The position numbers were made by a program, and so were the translations under genes. Positions 24,201 through 35,204 of a stretch of 64,000 bases of DNA are shown here, piece by piece. Position 1 is the stretch's first letter. Each line of letters starts with the position of its first letter. A model generated the notes under the pieces. That model was not told where the DNA came from. It worked only from the letters and a program-made list of their open reading frames with translations, and did no database searches. The DNA lies in assembly GCF_036588685.1 (NCBI RefSeq), contig NC_086374.1:73282457-73346456 (forward strand), written 5' to 3'. This DNA is from Mytilus trossulus. Its lineage: Eukaryota > Mollusca > Bivalvia > Mytilida > Mytilidae.

Positions 24201-27200
24201 AATAAAATGAAAATAAAGTCTCAAAAATACTGAACTCCGAGGCAAAACAAATGATAAAACACATCAAACGAATGGACAACAACTGTAATATTCCTGACTT
24301 GGTGCTTGCATTTTCAAATGTAGAAAATGGTGGATTGAACCTGGCTTAAAAGCGCTAATTGAACCTGGCTTACAAGCTCAAAACCTCTTACTAATATGAT
24401 AGTCGCATCAAATTCCATAAGTCAATCAAATTCAAAAATACAATACCATTACTCGTTTTGGTGATATGGAGTAGTGAGGTGACAGCTACACATACGAATG
24501 TATAACGTTATTCTCCTATGATTGTGTCCTGTTATCTTAATATTGCATGAAATGATATATCTCGTATCACACAACACGGAATTTTCAACTCAACACAAAA
24601 AAAAACCATTTAAAAAAGAATTTTTCAAATTTATGTAAGTACTCTCTGATATTTCATTACAGCTTGTCCAATCAAAAGAAGGTCTTGAGTACACATCTGT
24701 TGAGGAGATACGTAAAGGAACGATGAATGAATTTAAGCAACGAGAACAGTTAATCAACATGTTTAAGAAGCTGTTAAAATGTCTTCTTGGATTTACTTTT
24801 CTACGAGTGATATATAGGTATATTTTAAACTATTTCTTTTATCTTTAAGGTACTTTTTGAATATTTTGTTTATTTTAGTCTCGAAAACCATTAAAGAGAT
24901 ATTGTTTGTCAAAATGAGCATTTGGTGTTGTAATATTTGAACCATTTATATCATTTTCTATTATTTCAACTAATAACTTAAACCGTACTTTTATTACTGC
25001 ACCCGATGCGCATTTCAACAATAAATGTACTTTTGATAATGCTAGTGGCCAAAATATTTGTAAATCCAAAAAATGATTCAAACGTTCAAGCTTGCTGTTC
25101 TATGTGAGCCAAAGCTCCGTGTTGAAGACCGTACTTTGACCTAAAATGGTTTACATTTACAAATTGTGACTTGGATGAAGAGTTGTTTCATTGGCACTCA
25201 TACCACATCTTTTTATGTTTTATTAAAATTTGCCATTACAAAATGATAGAAAGTATTATAAATTAAGGAATGTATCTCCCGCATGCAAAGCTCTTGATTC
25301 CTTAAAAATGGATTTGGCTATGCTTTTTTGGACCTTTTGGATTATAGCTCTTCATCTTTTTTATAAACTTTGGATTTCAAATATTTTGGCCACGAGCATC
25401 ACTGAGGAGACATGTATTGTCGAAATGCGCAGCAGGTGCAAGAAAATTGATACCGTTAATTTTGTTACAACCACTGGGTCGATGCCTCTGCTGGTGGACT
25501 ATAAGTCCCCGAGTGTAAAACAAGCCCAGAGCCAGTACTTAGAGCTTATAAAACTAGAAAATACCAAAATCAAAGAAAACTAAGAAAACTAAGACAAGGA
25601 ATCAGAACTATATATAAGGGCAACAGTAGTATACCGCTGTTCGAAAGTCATCAATCGATTGAGAGAAAACAAATCCAGGTATCCTTTGTATAATATGATT
25701 TCGAATTTTATAACAGCAAATCTACATGAAACCATTAAATTTCGATAAGTTAAACAATACCCCACGATCGTGTTAGATAAATAATTACATTCATGTTTTT
25801 TTTCCAGCTCGTACAAGTATAACAAAAAATACTTGTCGGACTTCAGCTTTGACAATATTTATGTCTCAGACTACTTTAAACATATTGACAAAAGACGGAA
25901 TGCACAGGTAATATATACCATCTATATCATATTAAATTGTTGACTAACTTATATATACGTAGGAATAATTTTAACAATAGTATTTTTTCATTAAATTTGT
26001 TTTCCCTTCCTTTAAACAGCTAATTAACTAAAAAAGATCAATGAACTCAAATTCAATTTCAAAAAGGGGAAGTTCATAAAAACTTACAAAATCGTACGCT
26101 ATCAATCAACGGATGAAGTGAAAAACAAAACGATTGCCCTATTTATGACTGGGTACAGACATTTTCATGTAAATGAAAACCTGCAGTAGTTGAAAACCGA
26201 TTTTATATCTAGCTAGCTAAACCTTCCATTCTTATGGCAGCTGTTTATAGTGTTGTTAGATTGATAATATTAGGTGAGGAATCCAATCAAACACAATAGG
26301 TTATTGTGACAATAATTGAGATCAAGCCGCCAAAAACTGTGTAACATACATCACAGACTCACAAAACACACTCGACTAAAAGATATATACAAATATACAA
26401 AAAATTCTTAACTAAATTAGCAACAAAAACATTGTGGATACATAGTGAATTTGACAATGACGTCAATAACAAAATTACTGTTGTCGTTGACAGTAGATAC
26501 CGTACATAGTATTCACTTTCTCGATAAAATTTACATAATTAAAAATTAATTACAAATACAAAGTCAAACAAAATAGAAACAAACATTGTAAATCCCAATG
26601 TGTCCTAATCGTGTTCTGTTTTCAAAATGGGTAGATTCTGTAGTAGACAGTTCAGGGCAAAGGTCTGGGAAAGTGAGACTGCCACTTGGAAATTTGAATA
26701 TATTGGAATGGAATAGATAACTTTGTCTTGCAACAGACTACCTCCAAATACCTCAAAGAGTTGTTGCAATTGATCATACCGTACATCGGATTGAACGTTC
26801 ACATTCTAACCGGATGTGGCTGCGTACTTGTACAAATATCACAGCCGAATAGACCACTTTCGAGTTCATCCGTCACCGGAAAAAACTCGTCAATTATACG
26901 CGCCTTTATCACCGTCATTTGTGCGTTTAGGGGCGTCGTCACTTCCTTCCAACTATAATCTATATTGTACGAAATTATTCGGCAAATTGAATTCTCAAAA
27001 TTGACAATCAACACTGCTGTCATTGGGGAATTGTCAGTAAGTACCTACAGAGCAACACTTATTTCTAGTTTATCCTGCACAAAGACGATCACTAAGACGC
27101 TTGATGAACGTAAATACTGCAGGGATACAGGCGACCCCCTCTATCTGGTAAATGACGTCATAAAGGCGTGCATAATTGACGAGTTTTTGCCGGTGACGGA

Positions 27201-30200
27201 TGAACTCGAAAGTGGTCTATTGATGCCCCACTTTTGCAAAAGTTTTAAAATCAGGTTGGAAGATGACCTTAGTAACCATATTTAATCTTTTCCTCATCCC
27301 CTACTGGTTGGTTTTATGTTAACCTTAATATAGAAATGTGTTTCTTCTTTTCAATCTAAAATTATAGATTATAATTTTTTTATTCATTATAATAGTGTTT
27401 CCATTCATTGTCTGTTAAATGCTTGTGTGGTCAGTAATATATATATATTTTACAACATTAAATTTGCAGGAAAAACGAGGATTACTACCACTGAAAAAGT
27501 CAGAAAAGAAATGTTTGGTGTTCCCCTGGAGTCCAAAGCTCATGTCAGCAGAAAAGAAGAAATTGGTAATAATTTTAGTAGTCTAGTTAAACTGTATTGG
27601 TTTTAGTATATTATAACCATTTTTTTTACACCAAAACTTGTCAAGTTATATAATTCATCATTTCATGCCCTTCAAGGTAGCGATTTATTTTTATATACAT
27701 ACATACATTACTTTTCGATTATATTTTCTTATTATTGCAATGAATTTTTATTGTTTTCAAATAATATGTACAGGGCAGGCTGATAACATAAAAAGGTTTG
27801 TAAGAAACGAAACAAATATATTACTGTGTCTCAATTAAATAGTGCAACTAGTATGGGCAATATTATTGTATGCAGATCAATGAATAAGATAGAACAGAAT
27901 TGACATCTTTTAAATTAATATGATAAGAAAACAATTACAGATGCCATATAAGCTTCAAAGAGTTAATCGGTATTTCTCGAAAATAACATATATTGTTCTA
28001 TGCAAACATGATATTAAACAATTTAGTGTTGGTACAGTTATATAACTGATATCACGAATATAAACAGGGAACCAGATAGTGTAAATATAACAAAAAAAGT
28101 CAGAAGTCAAAAATTGGTAGAAAAGTGTAATATAAATGTTGCGTATAAAAGTCGTTTACCAAATTTTGAGTTAAAAGTTGTAATGATTATGTGAAACACG
28201 AAATTATGAATATAAATTTACAGTGTAGGCATATCTAGCAAAGGAGGGCTTGAAATATAAAAAAACGGCGCAAATTTCGATTTTGCAAATATCTTCTAAA
28301 AACTACTACTTTACAATCGGTTGAGACTTGATTAAACAGGTCCTTTTCTATCATATCTAATAGGAACTCTTTGCTCATTGGCGCAAAATAACCCCATCGG
28401 AAAAAATTACGTTTTTGACCGCACTCTTCACATATAACATATAACTTTTTTCATATTTAGTTCATTATTTGATATTAGTACTTTTTATGCTTAATTCGTT
28501 TTCATATTATTTTATTTTATCATTTAAAGTCTAAAGGAACTTTCATGATTTTGATGCGGTGTTTAATTACTGGTGTTGTCATATACTCTGACTACCTCCT
28601 GTTCACAGTTATGGATATAATAAGACGTCATAGTAGAGTGGATTATGCACAGTTTGGTAAGATTATATAATCAACGTCCAGTAGATCACAGTCTGAAACA
28701 CTGTTGTCTGCAAACTGTCCTTAATACTATATTTAATCTCATAATTATAGTTGTCTAAATATATTTATATACCTTGGACATACTGAAACTAGTGTTGTTG
28801 GTATATGTAATTTCTGATAGTATCTACCTACATAGCCAGTCAATTATTTATATTTGTACATATTGAGCGATACAGAGTCTCAGGAGTGAATGATATCTGC
28901 TACATGTTTGGCAGATATCACTGACTCAGTGAAGTTGATTGTTTGAGATAATTTGAAACCTATTAATCGTTTTCCAATCTTGCAGATTATCGGGTTCAAC
29001 AAATAATTATTAAAGGTACTTGGATTATAATTCATAACGCCAGGTGCGCATTCTGTCTACATAAGACTCATCAGCAACGCTCAGATCAAAATAATTATAG
29101 AGTAAAAAAAAGAATAAACTTGAAGAGCAACGAGGACACAAAGTTCAAAAATGTTTTGCAAAATACGACTAAGGTAATATAGTTCAATAAAACCTGACCC
29201 AGTTAATGCAATTTACCTAATCGTAGTTGGTACTGGCATGAAAATACGGATTTTTTGTGTTATTAAAATTTGCTGTTACAAAATATTAGAAATTATTATA
29301 AATAAAGGAATGTATGTCCCTCATGCAAAGCTCTGATTCCTTTCAAGGATTTGGCTATACATTTTGGACCTTTTGGATTATAGCTCTTCATCTTTTATAT
29401 AAGCTTTGGGTTTCAAATATTTTGGCCACGAGCATCAATGAAGAGACATGTATTGTCGAAATGTGCATCTGATGCAAGAAAATTGGTACCGTTAATTTTT
29501 ATTGATAGAATATATCTAAGAAAAAGACAAAAAATGATATTTGAATTCGAAACAACGCATAGAACCAATTTAAAACACGATTGTCCAATATATTAATTCT
29601 TCAAATAAACTTTTTATAGCGAGCTTTAAAATTTTTTCAAGAAGGAATTCAGATTAGGCTTTAACTCATTGGTATTGGTGCAATACTTTCTTGCATAACA
29701 TGATTTGTGTTTGTATTGTACTGTTTGAGTGGCAAATATGATAACATTAGGTATTAATTGAAATTTGCTCAGTACTATTTTTTTAGAATACAAATTGTAA
29801 ACAAAAATAATCATTTCAAAACACAACATTGATAAGCTTTCTCTTTCCTTTCTTTAATAAATAGAATCCAGGTAACCACTAGAGGTTTAAAGGGTTTGTC
29901 TGACATTTGGCATCATATTGATATAATCTTGTTCTGATAATCATGTAATCAGCACAAAGTATGTATAATGGGGAGACTATTTTGCCGAAGTAGAATAATT
30001 GCTGCATTTGGAAGGAATTATATGGATAATTTTGTTGGTTTTATTTTTATCGCCTTTAAAGACAGATATATGTTTGAGACCATTTTGGTTTTGGGATTAC
30101 ATATGAGTTACATGTATCTATTTGCACATATTTTGACACTTATCATCATAAGTAAAGTTACTAGTTTTTTTTTCAAATCTGACATCGACAAAGGACAAAT

Positions 30201-33200
30201 TTAAGCAAATGCAAATATAAAAAAAACTGCTATGGCTACCAAAATAATAAGATTGTGTCATAGAATTTCAAACCTACGGTTAAACAATGGTTTCTTCACT
30301 GCAGGAAAACATCATATAATGGTTCAAGTTTTCGGCAAGGGCTTCATGTCCAATATTGTCAGGATGTTCATTAAAAGTTTTGATGCGAAGCACGAAATAA
30401 ATGAAGTCAGTACCAATTATGGTAAGTATATCTCTAAGTATTGTAAAAACGTATCTAAATATTCACCAGCTGTGTTCTATAATGTGGCGTGATATTTTTG
30501 ATACTAGGATCGGTTTGGTTAGTGATACGGGTAAGACAGAAGACGCATCTGATATTTCTCCGTGTGTTGTCAATGCAATTTCCTCGAAGTTGTTTTTCGT
30601 TTTGCATATTCAAAATTGGTTTACGAGTTTAATACCCTGTTACTGATTGTGACATTTTGACCAAAAGTAGATTTTCATGGCGAGTGATGAATGCATATCA
30701 CGAGAAGCTAACCTTGTTGGCGTATCCGATCTAACTCTTTTTAGCTTTTCCCATCACTTTGCGTCTGGCGTCCGGCGTCGTTAACTTTAACAAAAATATT
30801 CTCCTCTTAAACTAATGGGCCAAATTAAACCAAACTTGGCCACAATCATCATTGGGGTATCTAGTTTGAAAAGTGTGTCCGATGACCCGGCCTGCCAACA
30901 AGATGGCCGCCATGGCTAAAAATAGAACACAGGAAGTACAATGCAGTTTTTGGCTTATAACTGAAAAACCAAAGCATTTAGAGCTAATCTGACATGTTTA
31001 TCAGGTCAAGATTTATCTGCCCTGAAATTTTCAGAAGAATCGGAAAACCCGTTGTTGGGTTGCTGCCCCAGAATTCGTAATTTTAAGGAAATTTTGCTGT
31101 TTTTGGTTATTATCTTGAATATTATTATAGATAGAGATAAACTGTTAAAAGCAATTATGGTCAACAAGGTAAGATTTACAAATAAGTAAACGACCGAAAT
31201 GGTCAGTTGACCCCTTTAGGAGTTATCCCCCTTTATGTAAATTTTTAACCATTTTTCATAAATCTTAGTAATCTTTTACTAAAATCTTCTACTCTGAAAC
31301 TACTGGGCTAAATTAATCCAAACTTGGCCACAATCATCTGTGGGGTATGTAGTTTGAAAAATGTGTTGATTTCTTACTTGTGTTGCTTTCTTTAAATCAA
31401 AATATTGAACTATTTTTTCTTTTCTTGTTTATTGTCTTGAAAACTGTTATGGAACGACACATACTCCGCAAAAATAATAAGAAAGAGACAAAAATTAAAA
31501 AAAAATGTAATGCAAAAATGTTAAGGGAGCGATGCAGGCTCCATCGTAGCTTTTGTAATTGAATGAGATATATATGATTAATCAATTTCTTGTAATATTT
31601 GGTTAATAACCATATATCTTTGGAAAGAATATTGTGTGGATAACTGCTCTTCATTATAGCAGTTGGTAGAAAGTCTATATAGCGAGGAATGAATTGTTCA
31701 AAACTAAACTTATTAGACTTAATACATTGAAACAATCTTAATGTTAAACAATTTTGTTTTTCAGAATGCCTTCCAAGACCAGTAAGCATGGATAATAAGT
31801 ATATATTTTACATTTATGGATGTTTTGGTGCAGTGTGGTTATTGATGATAGTAGAATCATATGGACTTAGGATTAGACGTCTTGTTGCTGCATTTTTCTA
31901 TAGAAAGGTTATTGTATACAATAAGGAAGGAGAGGGGTTATGTAATTGTCCTTGACAATTAGCATTGAAGATTGTATAGATTAATCATTTTCCGGTAATA
32001 AACGAAGTTTGAATTTCAAAGCCTTTGAAATACAATTTCAAAATAAGAAAGCTCAGAGAGTTGATAAATGCCGTATGTCTACTCGACAGATTTATTGTAA
32101 TAAATAGTGTGTTTATTTTTATTGATGTGTTTTCGGTGGCGACTGTTAATAAAACCTTGTACAAGTATTATCTGAATTAGATTTTGTTCGGTCAAGCTTT
32201 AATTATGGAGTTTAGAAAGATATTCTTGTAATATAAATATTTGAGTGCACATGTTAGATTAACTTTTCTTTATTCTTCAGAGAGAGAAGGCTAGGATTTT
32301 GTATCTTTTTAATGATTTGTACAAAAAGAGACAAGGCTATGCACGACATATGAGACATCAAGTGAGGAGAAATGCTAGAAAGAATACTTTGTCAGTAAGT
32401 TATCAGACTTCAATAATTAACAGTAAACTTCAAATAGAGGTACTCACTTACTCGTCATAATTGTAAGTATAGCAAAAACACAAATTTCATTTTAAATATA
32501 GATTGGGAGTATTTATTATTGAAATGAAGAGATGCAAGCATTAGTTCTATTTAGAAGCTGTCTTAAACATAAAAATTTGCAATTGTTCAAAGCAGTGTTT
32601 GAAAGTTGTACATGTACCACATTCAAACTATTTTCTTTCAAAAATTTGAAACAGATGGAACGTGTATTTTGCAGATGTAAGGAATATTGTTCATGTCAAA
32701 TGGAAATGTGATGCTTTTCAAATAGTTAAGATTTAGATACATCAAATTATTACTAAATACTAGTAAACTATAAAACTTGCGTTTTCTAAATAAAATATCC
32801 ATTGACAATCATAATTTTTATGTTTATTCAGGAACATCTCTAGATTTTTAACACGCACCATTATTTTCATAACTTTTTTTTATATAAATGTATATATAAA
32901 TATATATTGTATATATTTTGTAGAAGAAAACGAGTTTATTAGGAAGTTTTCGTAAGGAATTCCCAGCACTTTGCGGTTGGTTGAAAAGATTTCAGTCTGC
33001 CAAGGAAACCTGTTTAATCTGTGGCGAACCCGAATCTTTACGATTTGTAAGGTGTAAAACAAAAGGATGTTCATTTGGGTATTGTTTTGAATGTTGGGAA
33101 GATGTAAATGTAAGTAAATCTACAAAATCGAGCACAAATTTTGCACGCAGAGTTCTGAGTTATGTTTTATGACCGTAGGTTTTTTACAAGGAACACGGGA

Positions 33201-33661
33201 AACCAATAGCTTGAAAAGCCTTAGATATATTAACACTCTTGGTTATATAAAAAAAAAGTCACAAAAAGACAAGCAGAAATGCAAAAAGTGATCAAAAATA
33301 GAAATCAAAAGAACATGAAGTTATGTGCCTACTCTAGAAGTATCACTGTACAGTTAATAATAAAAGTTCCCTATGTCAATTAAACGGTGCAATCAACGTA
33401 TTGTGATTGGTTTTTTTTCTCTTATTAATTTCTCTTCATTTTATGATATATGAAAAAGAACCCAAAAAAACATACATCGTACAACTTTTTATGACAAAAA
33501 CATGTACAAAATTGTAACAGTAATTATTTACATGATCGAAATATATCTGGTTCCAACATATACTGTTTTAGTTTCGATGTTACGCTTGCATGCACGAAGA
33601 TTCTGATGACAGTGATCTAACTGAAGACGAATCTGAAAGTTCTGGGGAGGAGGAAATTTGA
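15247..33661 (+). CDS. DCST1: DC-STAMP domain-containing protein 1 (DCST1), 17 exons, 845 aa
   Basis: Sperm membrane protein of the DCST1/sneaky/SPE-42 family, needed for sperm-egg fusion; human DCST1 is also reported as an E3 ubiquitin ligase. Exons: 15247-15661, 16939-17064, 17605-17808, 19166-19305, 21050-21118, 22472-22655, 22790-22927, 23953-24086, 24663-24817, 25808-25907, 27470-27565, 28530-28656, 30305-30421, 31765-31907, 32281-32394, 32924-33109, 33572-33661. All phases join. Predicted membrane segments near residues 169-190, 198-216, 219-231, 236-249, 503-521, 592-616 and 681-702. Family marks: GKEGRSY (231-237), glycosylation site NHT in exon 4, SFDNIYVSDYF (535-545) and LLPLKKSEKK in exon 11. 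C-terminal C4C4 RING with C784, C787, C798, C803, C808, C811, C819 and C822, then an acidic tail. Odd: the N terminus has about 130 extra, low-complexity residues. The exon 1 start is uncertain (ATG 15247, or an acceptor at 15278 joined to an unseen upstream exon). The exon 14 donor (GTTATT) is weak. Confidence 0.92.
15344..15500 (+). repeat. 24-bp coding minisatellite (8-aa repeat) in DCST1 exon 1
   Basis: Six to seven 24-bp units encode variants of the octapeptide DSVDQTSD (Val/Ala, Thr/Asn and last-residue changes). Frame is kept in every unit, and most changes between units are conservative or silent. The segment is hydrophilic and precedes an acidic, Lys-rich linker before the first membrane helix. 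Confidence 0.9.
15840..16345 (-). mobile_element. Retroelement remnant (tail of an RT-type ORF)
   Basis: In DCST1 intron 1. The minus-strand translation near 16334-16130 includes IRYARSC, DFLDRG, LLTRKLL and YGRHHEL, an order I associate with the C-terminal part of reverse-transcriptase-type ORFs common in mollusc genomes (recollection; no search). The following ~300 bp contain a stretch near 15960-16070 (GTGTTGCTCATG, GGTGCTCCGGAAGG) that is the likely parent of the minisatellite at 6833-7676. Truncated, no intact ORF. Confidence 0.6.
17090..17300 (-). repeat. Dispersed repeat fragment in DCST1 intron 2
   Basis: Inverted copy of the family at 17935-18360. It carries AGTAGTATACTGCTGTT and ATTGATTGAGAGAAAACAAAT, also seen at 25620-25675. 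No coding potential. Confidence 0.6.
17935..18370 (+). repeat. Dispersed repeat with B-box-like motif, DCST1 intron 3
   Basis: Starts with a GAGGTTTGGCATGCCACAAAACCAGG-type head containing GGTTCAACCC. It continues through ACCAAGTCAGGAAGATGG, a long T/G-rich body and GTTTGAACAGCGGTATACTACTG. A longer member of the family at 14960-15115; also related to 20060-20340. Confidence 0.7.
20060..20340 (+). repeat. Dispersed repeat copy, DCST1 intron 4
   Basis: Diverged copy of the 17935-18370 repeat: AAAACCAGGTTAAACCCACC, then ACCAAGTCAGGAATATAGCAG and a tail with GAACAACGATATACCACTATGG. Confidence 0.65.
20830..21020 (+). repeat. Dispersed repeat copy just upstream of DCST1 exon 5
   Basis: Contains GAAACTAGGAGTAATCCACTAC, ATCCATTTGTTTGATGTAATTG and TTAGGGACTTTCCGTTTT. 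Its T-rich 3' end lies within about 40 bp of the exon 5 acceptor (21048-21049) and may supply the polypyrimidine tract. Confidence 0.65.
24225..24350 (-). repeat. Inverted copy of the dispersed repeat, DCST1 intron 8
   Basis: Reads on the minus strand like 14960-15115 (CTCGGAGTTCAGTATTTTTG, AAGTCAGGAATATTAC). No coding potential. Confidence 0.65.
25085..25215 (+). repeat. Dispersed repeat, 'GAGCCAAAGCTCCGTGTTGAAG' family
   Basis: Shares GTGAGCCAAAGCTCCGTG, GACCGTACTTTGACC and CATTGGCACTCATACCACATCTT with 57340-57465. The end segment (GTCTCATTGGCAATCAT..CCACATCTTC) also occurs at 37715-37800 and, inverted, at 39540-39605 and 59245-59325. Confidence 0.75.
25225..25560 (+). repeat. Dispersed repeat copy 1, DCST1 intron 9
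   Basis: Closely related to 29255-29505 (shared: TTGGACCTTTTGGATTATAGCTC, GGCCACGAGCATCA and GAGACATGTATTGTCGAAATG). It carries a 117-codon ORF whose product is repeat-derived. Its end (CTGGTGGACTATAAGTCC) matches the element at 35205-36670. Confidence 0.75.
26806..27290. repeat. Inverted-repeat element in DCST1 intron 10
   Basis: About 70 bp at 26857-26925 recur as reverse complement at 27150-27225 (ATTGACGAGTTTTT, CCGGTGACGGATGAACTCG). Both arms can encode the same peptide word, IIDEFxPVTDELESGL, in opposite directions. Spacer about 225 bp. Most likely a decayed foldback or TIR element. Confidence 0.65.
29010..29105 (-). repeat. Repeat fragment, DCST1 intron 12
   Basis: ATTCATAACGCCAGGTGCGCATTCTGTCTACATAAGACTCATCA-type sequence, related to the elements at 35205-35300, 36200-36300, 36560-36660 and 57650-57750. 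Most copies carry the CpG-rich word ACGCGCGT; here it has decayed. Confidence 0.65.
29255..29505 (+). repeat. Dispersed repeat copy 2, DCST1 intron 12
   Basis: Second copy of the 25225-25560 repeat, with small deletions. Confidence 0.7.
30735..31370 (-). mobile_element. Copy of the 501-bp-unit non-coding element, DCST1 intron 13
   Basis: Inverse orientation of the element at 42617-44393. It starts with CTTTTTAGCTTTTCCCATCACTTTGCGTC, then has GATGGCCGCCATGGCTAAAAATAG, CCCGTTGTTGGGTTGCTGCCCC and GACCGAAATGGTCAGTTGACC. It holds about 1.2 units and is truncated at the distal end. No ORF. Confidence 0.8.
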
Positions 33662-33684
33662 AAGTTCTGGGGAGGAGAAAATCT
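33635..33684 (+). repeat. 25-bp tandem duplication at the DCST1 stop codon
   Basis: 33635-33659 (GAAAGTTCTGGGGAGGAGGA..) recurs at 33660-33684 with two substitutions. The unit is 25 bp, so the second copy is out of frame; the stop codon (TGA 33659-33661) is formed across the junction of the copies. Confidence 0.9.
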
Positions 33685-34904
33685 GAGATACAGGTTAGAC
33701 TAATATCTAGGAGTCATGTCTCGATAGAAGGTATCCTGGGAAGGTAATTCGAGACATATATGAAGTGTGTAAAACATCTATAGTGGTGTCTTCCTAGAAA
33801 CATCAGCTTTATATTTTCAGCCACTGAGTTCAAATGTGCTAAATTGGACGGTTTATTTTCAAGATAGATCAATGTTTTGAATTTATTGCAAACAATGTGT
33901 GTACACCAAGTACTGACAAAAGATTAATGAGCGAGAGTCCAGTTCTATTTCATATTTTAACTGCATAAAAATTGTGAATAATTTTACTCCCCCAAAACAC
34001 ATCTACCTCAAGTACAAATACGATATTCATTGCCTACAGACAGTGATTTTACCGGTACGGTCTCTTAGTTCATTATTTATCTACGCCTTCTATACTTATC
34101 ACTTTAAAACAGCAAACCAAATCCAAGTTCATTTAAATACAATAAAAATTTCAGAAATTTAAAGACAAACACTTTTACTGATAATGGCCCATCGTTTCTT
34201 TGCTTATATTCAGATTAATTCAGCAACTAACTTAGGTAAATACATTTTATTGTTTTATGATATTTATATTATACGGTTAGTGGATATTTTGTAAATAGGT
34301 GTGTTAAGAATAAAACTTAGGAGAACAAATTTGTGTTTATTTCGATTTGCATATATTTTGTGAAGACGTTAATAGTCAAACTGGAAGGAACTAAAAAGGT
34401 ATATTTCATTGACCCTGGGGTAAGTCTTATATTTTTTTTTAAATACGAACGAACTTTTAGATGATTTTAATTTAGGATGACGATGGATGGCTGTTAAACG
34501 TTCAGTTGGGTTTCATATTTACTCAACATGCTTCAATTCGATTTAAACAAAATTACATTACTGAAATCTAATTTGTTTCAATTAAAACAAATAAATTGGT
34601 AGATATTTTAGCTGTTTTAAATTACGATTATCATTTTCAAATATTCACTTTCCTTTCTAGAAAGTATTGCAAAACTAAATGAATCTCTGAAGCAAGTTTT
34701 TGGAATATTCAAATTTCAAATAAACTTGCTATGAATATGTTATAACTAAAAACTGATTTGTTTGGAAAATGTACAAGTCCTAAACAACTGCGAACAAATT
34801 AATCACAAAAATTAAAGGTATAAAACTTACGAGATTTGGTATGATAACATAAGAGACAGATATCCACCAGATATCAAATGAAGTGGATGTACTCAACTTT
34901 AGGT
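33662..34904 (+). other. 3' UTR and flank of DCST1
   Basis: No further coding sequence. AATAAA at 34309-34314 is a candidate polyadenylation signal about 650 bp after the stop. Otherwise AT-rich single-copy-looking sequence. Confidence 0.5.
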
Positions 34905-35095
34905 CCCCGTAAGTATACCCTTCCATCAATGAGCACAATTCAAACTGTCAGCTGTAAAGCTCGATATGACATGACAAAATGTAAAACAATTCAAATTAGA
35001 AACCAACGGCATTACTTACTATTATATAAAACTATAAACCGAATATGAACAGGACAAACAGCATCCAACTTATATTACTGAATTACGAGTTCTGC
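34905..35095 (-). repeat. Dispersed repeat fragment
   Basis: Carries CCTTCCATCAATGAGCACAATTC, CTGTAAAGCTCGATATGACATG and AAAACAATTCAAATTAG. A related, longer copy lies at 54960-55220. Confidence 0.6.
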
Positions 35096-35204
35096 TTTGG
35101 AAATAATGTAGTATGCATGGTCAATCATCTTTGCTAGCGCTCGCCCGTTCATTAATATGAAACAGTGATAAAAAAGCTCAACCTATGAGTATAATGTTGT
35201 TAGA

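Noticed and set aside
25230-25583. 117-codon plus-strand ORF
   Set aside because: Inside a dispersed repeat with a second copy at 29255-29505 that is not open.
31397-31789. 130-codon minus-strand ORF
   Set aside because: Covers a DCST1 intron and the start of exon 14 antisense; AT-driven composition.
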